From Darksidea phi (taxonomy: Eukaryota; Ascomycota; Dothideomycetes; Pleosporales; Lentitheciaceae), in the NCBI GenBank assembly GCA_030770425.1, contig JASJFT010000156.1, positions 43,600-107,599 of the forward strand: a stretch of DNA of 64,000 bases. The letters run 5' to 3'. The notes beneath the pieces were generated by a model that had not been told where the DNA came from, did not search any database, and saw only the letters and a program-made list of their open reading frames with translations. The translations under genes and the position numbers were made by a program. The first letter of the stretch is position 1, and every line of letters begins with the position of its first letter. Positions 24,001-33,646 of the stretch are shown piece after piece.

Positions 24001-25492
24001 AGCCCCGGTTCGTCGCACCGAGCAAAAGCTTCATAAGATGCGCCGCTTTCTTATAACCCGTACGGGGATGTGACTTTGTTCGAGCCGCCTCATGGTACGG
24101 GGTTACGCCTGCCGCATTCTGATGACCTGGATTGGCGCCCGGGACGGCCAGAAGCCTTTCCACCATGTCTGTAAGGGACATTCTAACTGCAGCTGCCAGT
24201 GCGGTCTGTCCACGCGCGTCTACCCGGTTGGGATCTATTTTAGGATGCGCGAGAAGCAAATTTATTGTCTTTTCTCGGAAGTAATCGAAGGTCAGAATGA
24301 GCGGTACGTGTTTCCCCTGGCCGTTCGGGTCTGTATCGGGATGTTCTAAGATAACCTCGACCACATCAACTTGTCCTTCGGAGGTGGCGTGGCACAGTGG
24401 CGTCATCCCGTTGTTATCCACCGAATTTGGGTCGACTCGACCTGTACTGAGCAGCTGCCTGGCTGTGACCGCGCCCCAAGCACCCCTCGCGGCATGGGAG
24501 AGCGGCGTTCTCCCCTCGTTGTCCGGGCAGTCGGGGTCGATTTGGTCGTCCCGCAACAGCTCTTCGACATAGGCCGTTTGTCTCCATCCAGCTGCCTCTG
24601 ACAGAAGCGTCTGCCCCTCATCATTCACATAATGCATGTTGAATCTGCCGTCGGCCACCAGCACCCGCACAAGTTCAGAGGTTTGGTGGCAGTTGATGCA
24701 GGTCAGTATATCATCCATGCACGGTTGGATTCTCTTGTGGGCGAGTAACAAGCGTGCAGCAGCTGCCTGGTCGCTTTGTATTGCCCTCATCAGCGGCCGG
24801 CCTCTGTACTTGTCCGGATCGTTGGGGTCAACGCCGTGGTCCGTGAGCAGCGCCTCCACGAGCCGCGTGCTCCCCGACTGGACGGCAGCGACGAGCAGGT
24901 CGCTACCTTGTTGGCCGGTTCCAAACTTGTCCAGCAATATCAAGGCTGCGTCTTCGTTTTTGTATTGTATAGCCAGTTTCAAAGCATTACCATGCTCATG
25001 CGGGACAAAAGGATCGACGCCATCCACCTGCGACAACATCACAGCCACGTCATGAAGTCTCTTGGTCAAATCTGCATTGTGATGTAGACCATCCAAAGCA
25101 ATGGAGAGAGCAGTCGACCCTGCGGAGATTCGATACGTTACTTTTATCGCGTTCCAGTTGAACATACGGTCACAGTCAATCAGCTGGCGCACGACAATCA
25201 TGTGGCCCTTGTTGGTGGCTTCCCAGAGAGGCGTCGACCCAGAAAGGTCCTCGAGGTTGGGATTCGCGCCGCTACCCAGAAGCTGGGTAACAACTTTGCT
25301 GTGGCCCCCTTCTGCTGCGAGCAACAAGGGTGTACGTCCTTTGTGGTCGCGGATGTTGATATCTACGACCTTGTCCGCCAGGAGTGTGTCCACCACGTTT
25401 TCGTCGCCAGCCTCTGCAGCTCGCGAGAGTGGTGTCTGGCCGTCATTGTCCTGGCCGTTGATGTCGTAGTCGCGTTCAAGTACAGGATTCAT
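21083..25492 (-). CDS. Ankyrin repeat-HET domain protein
   Basis: Single uninterrupted frame of 1469 aa from the ATG at 25492; the frame stays open 33 codons further but only to a GTG. Residues 15-650 are a long ankyrin array (for example DGQTPLSRAAEAGDENVV, GRTPLLLAAEGGHSKVV), about 17 repeats by eye. A cysteine-bearing linker follows (CPRCAALDLDSL, CGMCRLIAAA). A HET domain lies at about 915-1070 with the canonical blocks YVALSYVWG, LGYDHLWVDQYCVVQQ and NAEVTLVAAAGKDATAGLPG. HET proteins trigger heterokaryon incompatibility or cell death; ankyrins are the likely recognition part. It is much more GC-rich than its flanks, is intronless, and lies between transposon relics, so horizontal or transposition-linked origin is possible. 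Confidence 0.88.
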   Translation of the reverse strand: MNPVLERDYDINGQDNDGQTPLSRAAEAGDENVVDTLLADKVVDINIRDHKGRTPLLLAAEGGHSKVVTQLLGSGANPNLEDLSGSTPLWEATNKGHMIVVRQLIDCDRMFNWNAIKVTYRISAGSTALSIALDGLHHNADLTKRLHDVAVMLSQVDGVDPFVPHEHGNALKLAIQYKNEDAALILLDKFGTGQQGSDLLVAAVQSGSTRLVEALLTDHGVDPNDPDKYRGRPLMRAIQSDQAAAARLLLAHKRIQPCMDDILTCINCHQTSELVRVLVADGRFNMHYVNDEGQTLLSEAAGWRQTAYVEELLRDDQIDPDCPDNEGRTPLSHAARGAWGAVTARQLLSTGRVDPNSVDNNGMTPLCHATSEGQVDVVEVILEHPDTDPNGQGKHVPLILTFDYFREKTINLLLAHPKIDPNRVDARGQTALAAAVRMSLTDMVERLLAVPGANPGHQNAAGVTPYHEAARTKSHPRTGYKKAAHLMKLLLGATNRGYPDMEDAKGRTPLSVAAEYGNADVVNMLLAMDGVRADTKDATGRRPLSWAIASTVGGSDIINMRLDAVRHLLSRKEVDPNARDADGMTPLMHAVLRHGCSGSMVQLLIARDDLDVHQTDRNGCTAMTVAKAYGDTMSMALLRSRGATGDSNTAFGVLVGKDATEETNVPRKSRDVYNINHHRFWDWDDYRDGKDSLLPLGEQDAYGNVDDGDADLCPRCAALDLDSLFSQAGSSVDLGRVDASWEFRPCGMCRLIAAARPGHRDGRTAEDSRSCVLKAFGTTWFGTPDSNWSENWIDTKVLAVLHQEDSEHYADSGFDQHISIWQDYRPHIFEATTIGRLGSNCPYGSQALTISPQAARPFVDLELAKDWIAHCRKHHTSEPCTRHQLHTIPHFRLVECATGKIVTLGQGSEESPPSVPPYVALSYVWGQGNQGDRNVGTQQLVLDALPAVIQDAIDTTLALGYDHLWVDQYCVVQQGDAAVKRAQLRAMDLVYTNAEVTLVAAAGKDATAGLPGVPGRPRTGWPCVRVHGHALTVIPPHPAHHVRSSSTWWTRGWTYQEGLMARRRLFFSDCEMSFECGMDYTRREAVHQPLHTNYDSSTHLEPQMFRSGWRLFYILQEYTARRLTCSADALNAMLGIFRAYAQRKEGGLHHLCGVPVIPVGEKADGNDGDSDGYGDLGVKRVAAGAGKDGKDDHESDPSRWDSRPLGTDSIAAIIIVKDHEAWDSWKDVQQAANRRVGTLAGLVHGLFWRLKLPACRRPGFPSWSWTGWTGIVQQRRDRRSYDFRRLERIWIVPADVSISVVIPAQAQSGTAAATVSWTNFYDALVAGTDEKYLLQHYVLAITAPVVSIQIREKITTHDCTNPFAFIGTVTLGNSIWEGGFFPTREDAYLPENEPGTTPGFRKRLLSQRWLGIMLRLAPRQDQRMESTVLVVEEVQPTDQAERRWERIGVLKLCCTLAGHTLERRTIHLS

Positions 25493-26231
25493 GTTTATCA
25501 CAGGAGGCGGAACAATCGAATTTGCAAGGTGGGCCGTATGGCCTGGGCGATTGGCTCTTGTGACATTAATGTACAAGCTGTTTGGTGTCACGTCTACTTC
25601 TGCCGGAGGACTCCCGGATCATCATCGGCCCGGCTACGGTCACGTGCCGGACCCTATAGTCCTACATCATACCATTACATCTCCTTAAGGATTCGTCTTA
25701 TCTCTATCTAAATATAACCCTTTTACTACCTTAGTATTCCTATATCTATTAACCTTATTATACCTTAAAATTTAAATCCTTTTTACTTTATTTTAAGAAC
25801 TAGTAGTAAGGTTATTAATGCTAAAAGCTAATACTATAGATCGAGGGTATATAGAGCGGCGGACTAGTTTTAAAATGGCTTTTAAGACGGTCCCGCGGAC
25901 ACTCCTGGGCCGCGAGATGGAGGTGACGTCGCAGGTTGAAGTACTAGCTACGTGGATAGGCAGAGCAATTGATAAGACTATAAAGAGTAGAGGATAGAGG
26001 ATAGAGGATAGAATATAACGCTTCGTTTATAAGATATTAGATAGGTAGTAGATTACGTTTCTAGCTACTCTTAAGTCTGGTAGACTACTGTCGCTACTCC
26101 TTAATATTATAGTACGCGCTACGCCTTCTCTAAGGTACTAGCTATTTCCTATAGTATACGGCTCGCCCTCTTTTATAAGGCTTAGGCCGTTACCCTAGCA
26201 GTTATATCGTAATATCTTAGGTAATTATAGG
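25493..26231. other. TA-rich spacer between HET gene and transposon
   Basis: 25690-26230 is rich in TA steps and low in CG, with no coding frame. This is typical of RIP-altered repeat DNA. It contains a 7-bp tandem repeat at 25991-26011. Confidence 0.5.
25991..26011. repeat. 7-bp tandem repeat, three copies
   Basis: Three adjacent copies of AGGATAG in TA-rich DNA. Confidence 0.75.
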
Positions 26232-28085
26232 TAACGTGTTTACGTAGCGAGTGGCCATTCTAAGCGAGTGGCCACCCTCATCAACTTTTCGCGACGCGTT
26301 ACCTATCAACTCTCATGGCTCAACCAACTACTATTCGATTGCCCTGCAACGAAGCAGATATCTCCCTAGCCATCTCAGCTATCGATCAGAATCAGATCCA
26401 GAGCGTTCAACGCGCTGCAGCAACGTTTAACGTCCCCCGATCAACGCTGCGCGACCGACGCGCTGGAATCGCTGCGCGACGCGATTGCCCGCCCAAATCA
26501 AGGAAGCTTTCTGAGCTAGAGGAGGAGGTGGTTATTAGCTATATACTCGACCTGGATTCGCGAGGATATGCCCCCACACTAGAGGCTGTGCGAGATATGG
26601 CGAATAGACTGCTCACTGCGCGCGGCGCTGAGCAGGTAGGCAGAGACTGGCCTAGAAACTTCGTCCAGCGAACTGATAGCGTCAAAACACGATTTAATCG
26701 ACCCTACGATCGACAGCGAGCTCTCTGCGAGGATCCTGATATTATTCGAACCTGGTTTGACCGAGTAGCGCGTACTAAGGCTACCTGGGGTATTACTAAT
26801 CAGGATATCTACAACTTCGACGAAGCTGGCTTCCTGATGGGCAAGATATCAGCGCGACTAGTCGTTACTGGCTTAGAGAGACGCGGGCAGGCTAAAGCTA
26901 TCCAGCCAGGCAATCGCGAGTGGGTTACTATAATACAAGGAATCAACGCTACTGGATGGGCTATTCCGCCCTTCGTTATCTTCGCTGGTAAGCACCACCT
27001 CTCTACCTGGTACGAGAGCGATATGCCAGGCGATTGGGCTATCGCTGTTAGTGATAACGGCTGGACGAATAATAATCTAGGAGTTGCCTGGCTAAAGCAC
27101 TTTATCAGGTATACGACAGATCGTAGAGTAGGCGCGCGCCAGCTACTAATTCTTAATGGCCATGGTAGTTATATCTCGAACGAATTCCAGGACCTCTGTA
27201 AGGAGAATAATATCTACGCTCTCTATATACCAGCTCATTCGTTACACCTCCTACAGCCGCTTGATATAGGCTGTTTCTCGCCGTTGAAGCGCGCGTATGG
27301 GGATCAGATCAATAGCCTGATTCGTAATCATATCTACTATATCACGAAGCTAGAATTCCTACCCGCCTTCCGCGCAGCCTATAATAAGGCTATTATAGAG
27401 AAGAATATCTACGCGAGCTTTCGAGGCGCTAGCCTAGTTCTACACGATCTAGAGGTAGTGATCTCGAGGCTCGATATCAAGCTGAGGACGCCGTCGCTAG
27501 TAGCCCTACCAGAGGCTGTATGGGAGGCCAGAACACCAAGCAACGCGCACGAAGTAGAGGCTCAATCAACGTTAATTCGTGAGCGCGTACGTAGGCACAA
27601 GAGTTCGTCGCCTACTTCTATCATTATAGCTATCGATCAGCTAAGGAAAGGCGCTGAGGTGATGGCTCATGAAGCTGTGTTCATACGCGAACGAATCGCG
27701 AGCCTAGAGAAGGCAATCGAGGCCGCCACAACGCGCAGAAAGCGTAAAAAGAAGAGGATCCAGAAGCAGGGCGTCCTAACCAAGGTAGAGGGGGAGGCTA
27801 TTATTATTCAAAAGGCTGCTGAGCAGCAGCAAGAGAACGAAAGACGTCAAGTTGCTGGGCAATCAGGTGTGAGCCGACAGGCTTCAGCGCGCTGCACGCG
27901 CTGCAGAGAACCTGGGCATAACTCACGAACGTGTAAGAAGGCTACTGTAGATACTACTTGATTCAGAATAGCTATTATATTGATAGATTTCTGATGCGTT
28001 GTTGAACTACGTGGCTTTTTAGGTGTAGAAAGTTGGTGGGGTTCGCAGCTTACTTATATTCGCAGCATGCTTATAAAACACGTTA
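26232..28085 (+). mobile_element. Fot1/pogo-type (Tc1-mariner) DNA transposon
   Basis: A transposase gene is framed by terminal inverted repeats: left 26234-26288 and right 28029-28083, both 55 bp, matching at about 36 of 55 positions by hand alignment, with outermost ends ACGTGTTT and AAACACGT. Each is flanked by TA (26232-26233 and 28084-28085), the expected target duplication. The left arm contains the motif GAGTGGCCA twice, hinting at subterminal transposase-binding repeats. The divergence of the arms suggests an old copy. Confidence 0.78.
26315..27961 (+). CDS. DDE transposase (Fot1/pogo family), catalytic residue altered
   Basis: Uninterrupted 548 aa. An N-terminal helix-turn-helix (VQRAAATFNVPRSTLRDR) is followed by a CENP-B-like DNA-binding part and a DDE core: first acidic residue in YNFDEAGF, third in LLQPLDIGCFSPLK. 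The second position reads LLILNGHGSY where the family has LDGHGSH, so the catalytic Asp is Asn and the next His is Tyr. Both changes are C:G to T:A transitions, as RIP would give. The C-terminus ends in a CCHC-like knuckle (CTRCREPGHNSRTC). Despite the full-length frame the enzyme is probably dead. Confidence 0.9.
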   Translation: MAQPTTIRLPCNEADISLAISAIDQNQIQSVQRAAATFNVPRSTLRDRRAGIAARRDCPPKSRKLSELEEEVVISYILDLDSRGYAPTLEAVRDMANRLLTARGAEQVGRDWPRNFVQRTDSVKTRFNRPYDRQRALCEDPDIIRTWFDRVARTKATWGITNQDIYNFDEAGFLMGKISARLVVTGLERRGQAKAIQPGNREWVTIIQGINATGWAIPPFVIFAGKHHLSTWYESDMPGDWAIAVSDNGWTNNNLGVAWLKHFIRYTTDRRVGARQLLILNGHGSYISNEFQDLCKENNIYALYIPAHSLHLLQPLDIGCFSPLKRAYGDQINSLIRNHIYYITKLEFLPAFRAAYNKAIIEKNIYASFRGASLVLHDLEVVISRLDIKLRTPSLVALPEAVWEARTPSNAHEVEAQSTLIRERVRRHKSSSPTSIIIAIDQLRKGAEVMAHEAVFIRERIASLEKAIEAATTRRKRKKKRIQKQGVLTKVEGEAIIIQKAAEQQQENERRQVAGQSGVSRQASARCTRCREPGHNSRTCKKATVDTT

Positions 28086-30229
28086 GCTATGGTCCATGGG
28101 ACTTGACGGTTTGGAAGGCTGAGTTGTCGCGGGCTTTAATAGGACGCTTGAAGTTCGACGGCGAGCGCAAATGGGCTTACATTCGGGAGGGCAAATGCGC
28201 ATCTACGCGACGAGGCTAGCGCGAAACGCGAATACAAGCTTGAAGAAATCGATACTGGCCAATCTCTTCCTGCCGGCCTGGTAGCTGCTGAAGTTCTCGA
28301 CGATGTTGGAAGCCTCAAGACCGGCGGCGAGCGACGTAATTCGATGGAGACATGTTAGAAGGTCGCCCCTCACGTCTAGGCCAGTAGACAACTGCGCAAC
28401 GCCTCGCCTGATTTGCAGGTTTAAGTTGCCCCACCCACAATAAATGGCTTCTTCGACGAGGCTCAGGCTGGCCTGAGTCATCCAAATATAAGCGAATTTG
28501 GGACGTGCACCCGAACAGTACGGGTGACGATTAGCGATGAAAGGGACAAAATCAAAATTCTAACCGAGAACACCAAAACCCACACAAGTATATAGGACTA
28601 CCCCCTCTCTCCGTCTCTATATTTGATTTGGATTTGCATAGTGGGAGTCTCTTCAGAAGGTCCGCACGAAACACAGTAGGAGTTTGTACACAGTAGAGGT
28701 GCTATACCCACACCTTATATACGATAATAGAGCTGTAGAGCTATATATAGTACTGTCGATCGTGAGATACCGACGAGGTAATGTTTCGAATATTAAGGCG
28801 CTAGACGAGAAATGATATATGATACCGAACTATAGAGCCTGGTTGGGAAACCAACAGCGGTAGCGAGGAGTTAGCGTACTAATACTACTACCTACCACCT
28901 ACAGTATAAAAATTACCCGCGATAATACCAGTATCCTACTCACTATATCCATCTCTTATCCTTAGCTAGCTTCCTTACCTCTTCCTTAAACTTACCATTA
29001 ATACCTACTAACTATATATCTTCGCCAACGATCGTTCGCCTAGTCCTTTAGTAGGACCTTCAGTAGGAGGAACTAGAGTAGAACAGGCTATTCGAGTATA
29101 GCGCTCTAAACCTTTTAAATATCGCGGCGGAGCATCCCCGGTGCTACAAGCGGGAGGTACTATTAGCAGGGCTCCTCGATTATAACAACTATTAGTATAA
29201 AACTAACTATACGTTAGATATATTCGAGGGAACGAGCGGCGATAGGATTCTCGTATAGCTATTAGTAGTTGCCTATATTATATTCCTGTCCGAGGCCCTA
29301 TATAACGAGGATAGGCGTTTCGTCTAGAGGTAGCTATACCGTCTACGTAGGCTGGAGGAAAAGCTTATATAGGGAAGACGATTAAGGAAGGAGAAATCGG
29401 CCTTCTTAAGAGGCTATCGAGGGAGTGAATACCTAACGTAGAAGATAGAGCTAGTATCCATAGTAGATACGATACGAACGATGGCGTAGGGGATCGAATA
29501 CGGAGGAACCGGTAGGGATAGGTAGGACGGAGGACGACGGGGATACCTAGCTAGGGAGGGTAGAGGGTTCGGCGTTGTCGGCGCGTTTAACTGTCTACAT
29601 GTATTATTAGTAAATTAGGAGCTGTCATTGTCGTGTAGTTGCTGCCTGTGCTGGTACGTGAGATGTCGAAACATTGAAACACAATGAGGTGATTAGAATC
29701 ACGAAAAACACAGCCAGCCCAGGAGCCAACGTGACGTCACGCCGGGTAGTGGCCCAAGCTCCTGGGGGAGGGGGAAGCTAATAATAATAATACTAAAAGA
29801 TACTCTCAGGCTACAGAAGCAATTGGCGCGATCGGTAAGGCTAACGGGGTTGGAACCACTACGAGCTGCGCCGGAATGATACGTCCAAGAAGGTCGTGAA
29901 GATGTGGAAGATTACGCATACTAATGAAGAAATGAAGCCAGTTAATAGAGGCAATAATATGCCAAATACGACGAGTATTTATATATGGAGGAAATCGGAG
30001 ACCGGACGAATACGATGTCTTTAGAAGATTGCAACCCACAACATTCTATAGGCCGGCTACCCGTTTGGAGTGCAGCGGGGGATCAAGGGTCTAGCATTCT
30101 TTACATTCTGTGAGTATAACTACCGGCTTCCATAGAAACTCTGGATGGTGTTTCTTGTAATGCAGTCGGCGCGCATCCGATCTTCTAAACGTCTTGTCAC
30201 AGTTTTCAGCTCCGCAAACAAGGGGCGTT
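28086..30229. repeat. Decayed repeat DNA, no intact gene
   Basis: Mostly TA-rich DNA without long frames. A minus-strand frame at 28203-28481 and another at 29806-30039 look protein-like but match nothing I recognise. 28621-28785 is a diverged copy of 63432-63605 (inverted). I interpret the region as RIP-altered transposon remnants. Confidence 0.5.
28621..28785 (+). repeat. Dispersed repeat copy A
   Basis: It aligns in reverse complement with 63432-63605; shared stretches include GAGGTGCTATACCCACACC. Where they differ, this copy mostly has T or A in place of C or G, the expected RIP bias. It could be part of an LTR, but no element boundary is visible. Confidence 0.7.
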
Positions 30230-30914
30230 CACTATGGAACAATTGTCTCATCCTTGATAGGGTTATATCATCGTTTTTTCCCCCTCATCCTTGATGAGGG
30301 CAGAATTGAAAAAATTTAATATTGTCTTAATATTTAATAGGCTTTTTTATATTTATTAATTTTAAAAACCCAAAATGTATCGAATGAGTAGCAACCATCG
30401 CGTCGTCAAGCCCGCGGAATAACCCAAAAAGGAAACCCAAAAAAGAAACCCAAAAGGTATAAAAACATAAAAATATAAAATTTACTCTATTTAAACCATA
30501 CTATATATAATACTCGCTCTCCCCATTACTCTTTCCCTTCAGCTCAGTAGCTGGGTCGTTGGGTAGTCCTATGGGCGCGCGGGTATTCGCGGGTATTCAC
30601 ATACTAGTATATAAAATCTTCTACGTCATATACTTAATAACCTTAATACTGTATACTTACCCTCTCGCTCCTTCTCCGTAGTAATATAATAAGAATTATA
30701 TAGCTTATACGACTAAGTAAGGTACCCTTCTAAGCTCGATATAGGCCAGCTACTGAGCTCGATATCAGCTAGTTACTGAGCCTCATACTAAAGCCTGATA
30801 CTGAATCTGATACTATACCCCGATTCTTAATAAGACTGTCCTAATCAAGGATAGGGGTTTGCCCCATCAAGGATCGGGTGCACTCGTCAAGGATGAGGGC
30901 ATGGTACCACAATG
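30230..30914. mobile_element. Related long-inverted-repeat transposon (copy 2, rearranged)
   Basis: The left end (CACTATGGAACA, 30230) and right end (GGTACCACAATG, to 30914) match the termini of the element at 18858-19492. In reverse complement, 30914 back to about 30541 follows that element from its left end to its centre, including the CATCAAGGAT motifs. The remaining 310 bp are different, AT-rich, and contain the 31-bp motif shared with 491-521. Many differences are C to T or G to A. Confidence 0.68.
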
Positions 30915-32008
30915 AGATCCATGCGAAGGGCTTAGAAAGACTCTAGCGTTTGGGTAAAAACGAGCATCAAAGGAATTCAGAGCAGCTTCGTGAATGCACA
31001 GCCCGGCACGGAGTGTACGCAAGGCTGAAACAGGCTAGAGCTCGCTATTAGAGCATCCTAGGATCCAAGCCCGCATCCAGGCAGCTCAATACGTGTAGAA
31101 CACAGCCACGAATGCGGTCTTCTAACAACCGCAATTTGCTGTCTTCATTGACGCAGGCTCTTTCGCTATCAACGGTTTTGACCAGGCTCAAAGCCTGTAG
31201 CTGGAAATGAGGCTAGTCGGAACCAGAATTGCGGCTGAACAACTGGATAAGCAGGCAAATTAATTTTACGAAGCTATATCTCGAAGTGTATGCACTCTCG
31301 GGATATGTTGCTTGCATGAATATGGTAGCTGGAAGGGTTCGCCGAGGGTGTAGCTCTTGTCTGTGGTGTGAGCGGATCAGGTAGCGACCGCGCTAGAGGA
31401 GCGGAAGATCGAATAAGCGCACGCGGCACGGGAGAGGCTGTGATATAAAATCCTATACCCTATAAAAGAGACTCACACCAAGAAAATCCAAACCAATAGA
31501 ATCCTATATACGAGATAGTCTATGATTAAAAACTTGTAGCTAGAAGCCCACTATGCATGCGAGTAATTTCGCTCGCGCAACATCATATGTGCGTACGAAT
31601 GATTAGGCAACTCACTGTCGCCAAGTAGTCTATCTACATTTTGTCATTTCTGGAGGATGTAGAAAGACGGGGGTACTTTTGGTTGTAGATCGCGTGCTGT
31701 GCCGGCCTCCCTCGGACAAGATTAACGGGTAAGAGAAGGGTAGGGTGACAAGAGGGATGATTAAGAGATGATATGGATCGTATTTGCCCCAATATGGCAC
31801 ATAGCCAGTGTGGAGAACGGGAGGAAGTGTACGTAAAGGCGGGTTATTCTCTGGGAAGAGTTGTCTTAGAATTGCTATATAGATTTAATTGGCCCGTGTG
31901 TAGCCAGTAATGCAAAAAACCGCTTGTGGTAAAGTTTAAGTATGCGAAGATAAAAAATAAAATAATAATGCGTAAAGGAGACGAGCCACCAAAGGGGTAA
32001 TGCATAAA
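30915..32008. other. Spacer without recognised genes
   Basis: No coding frame above background; short frames only. It includes the 3' flank of the minus-strand zinc-finger gene. Confidence 0.4.
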
Positions 32009-33646
32009 TTATGACCCACACGGTGAATGCGACGTAGTCGTGCCATGCCTCTTCCGGCTATGGTTGAGAAGCGCATCCGATCTTTGATACACCTTCCCAC
32101 ACTGCGGACATTCGTATTCCCTCTTTTGTACACTTGAACATTTTTGCGATCGTTTGTGCCTTAGCAAATTACCGACCGCATAAACACCACTCAGAGTCAC
32201 ACCGCAATTATCACATTCGACCGTGAACTCTGAGGGTGAAGTTTCACCTGCTGTAGGATCAAAGGGCGCTGCGCCTTCGACGTACATATAGGGGTTTTCG
32301 TAACTACCAGAATTGTAGTTGACGTCAAGATCCTACTAGCGTTATCACTTAGAGTAATCCTGGAACGAGGTGCTTGGTGCCTTACGTTGTTTCTTGCACA
32401 GTTCCAATTCCACAATTCGTCAGGGCCTACGACCGTGTCAAGTGCCGATGGACCGTAGGCAGTAGGCGATGGAACCAAAGAATGGACACTAGCAGCAGAC
32501 GACGACGGGGTTGAGACCAGCGAGTACTGGGATTGTTGGGGTTGCATCCTCTGTGAAAGCTCCGCCTCCACCTGAGCAGCTGCATTGTCCTGCTCGTGGC
32601 GCGGCATTCTACTCTTCCTCTCCTGGACCAAAAGATCTTTCAGAACGCGAATTTGTAAGTGAGGATCATCAGACATTCCGCCTTGCGATGGCCCAACCAA
32701 CGTCAACTCCGACGGGGAGGATGGTCGTGGAGAAGTGAGGGAATCATAAGGAGAGCGAGCACGTTGCGGCAGAAGTGCCGAAGAAGTGCTAGTCTCAGAT
32801 CCGTTGTCTAGTAGAAGGTGCGGTGGGGTAAGCGTATTGGAGGCCGACAACGTATCGCCCTGACCGTAGACAGTTCGACTGGTTGCATAGGTCGCAGGTG
32901 ATGAGTTCCGATGTTGGATCGAGTTGCCGCTGCTGTCTACAGTTGTGAAACATTAGCAGGTGCTTATGACTGGAATTCGCCTCGCGGACGTACAAGCACT
33001 GGGAATTTCAACGATCGACGGGGCGAGGGTTCGAAAAAGCGCCCCCCATAGCGCTTGGACAGCCTGGGGTCCTTTCCTTCTGAATGGGTCATTGGTACAC
33101 CTCCTGAAGCTATCTCCATGGTCTATCTTTTCCTGCGGAGAAAGTACCACTTGCTTGCAGATTGTACAAGCCTCTACAAACAAGCTATGGGGCCCATTGC
33201 GGTCGACAAGGTGGTCGTAGACTTCGTTCATATGACGGCCCGCGATATTGTTGCATATCGGGACCTTATCTGTAAGAATATCGGCCAGGAACAATGGGCA
33301 AGCCAACCTAGGGGGTCCGGCTGCTTGAGACTCAAACAAGTCAGCTGGCTTGCAGTGGGCAGTCCCAGTGAGGTGTGAGTATTGTCGCACACTGCCGGGG
33401 ACGAGCTGATTCGTCGGATTGGTAGGTATGTCCTACAACATGGCATTAATAAGTGCACCTCGTGGGTAAATGTGTAGCGCTTACGGTACCTGGTGTCAGT
33501 TCTTCTGTCTGCATGCTGCCAAATCGGTATTCATAGCGATAACCGGGATCGAATCCTACGTGCGGAAGCGGTTCGAATGGACCAGTGCTATCCAAAGTCT
33601 CGAGGTCAAAGAGTGTGTATCCGGAGGAGCGGTCCTGCTGTTCCAT
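32009..33646 (-). CDS. C2H2 zinc-finger protein
   Basis: Four exons on the minus strand, 33646-33485, 33432-32994, 32936-32386 and 32332-32009, give 491 aa; the introns (52, 57 and 53 nt) are GT-AG, and intron 2 has a GCTAAT branch. The C-terminus holds two zinc fingers: an atypical CDNCG...HKRSQKC finger (CCHC-like) and a canonical C2H2 (YECPQCGKVYQRSDALLNH...RKRH). Residues 200-380 are rich in Ser/Pro/Gln, as in transcriptional regulators, and a further cysteine cluster (CTICK...RRC) lies near residue 150. A nuclear DNA-binding role is likely; targets are unknown. The ATG at 33646 has good context (CAACATGG). Confidence 0.8.

Noticed and set aside
29806..30039. Minus-strand frame of 77 aa in the repeat island
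   Set aside because: Protein-like but unplaceable and without flanking coding sequence. Treated as repeat debris.
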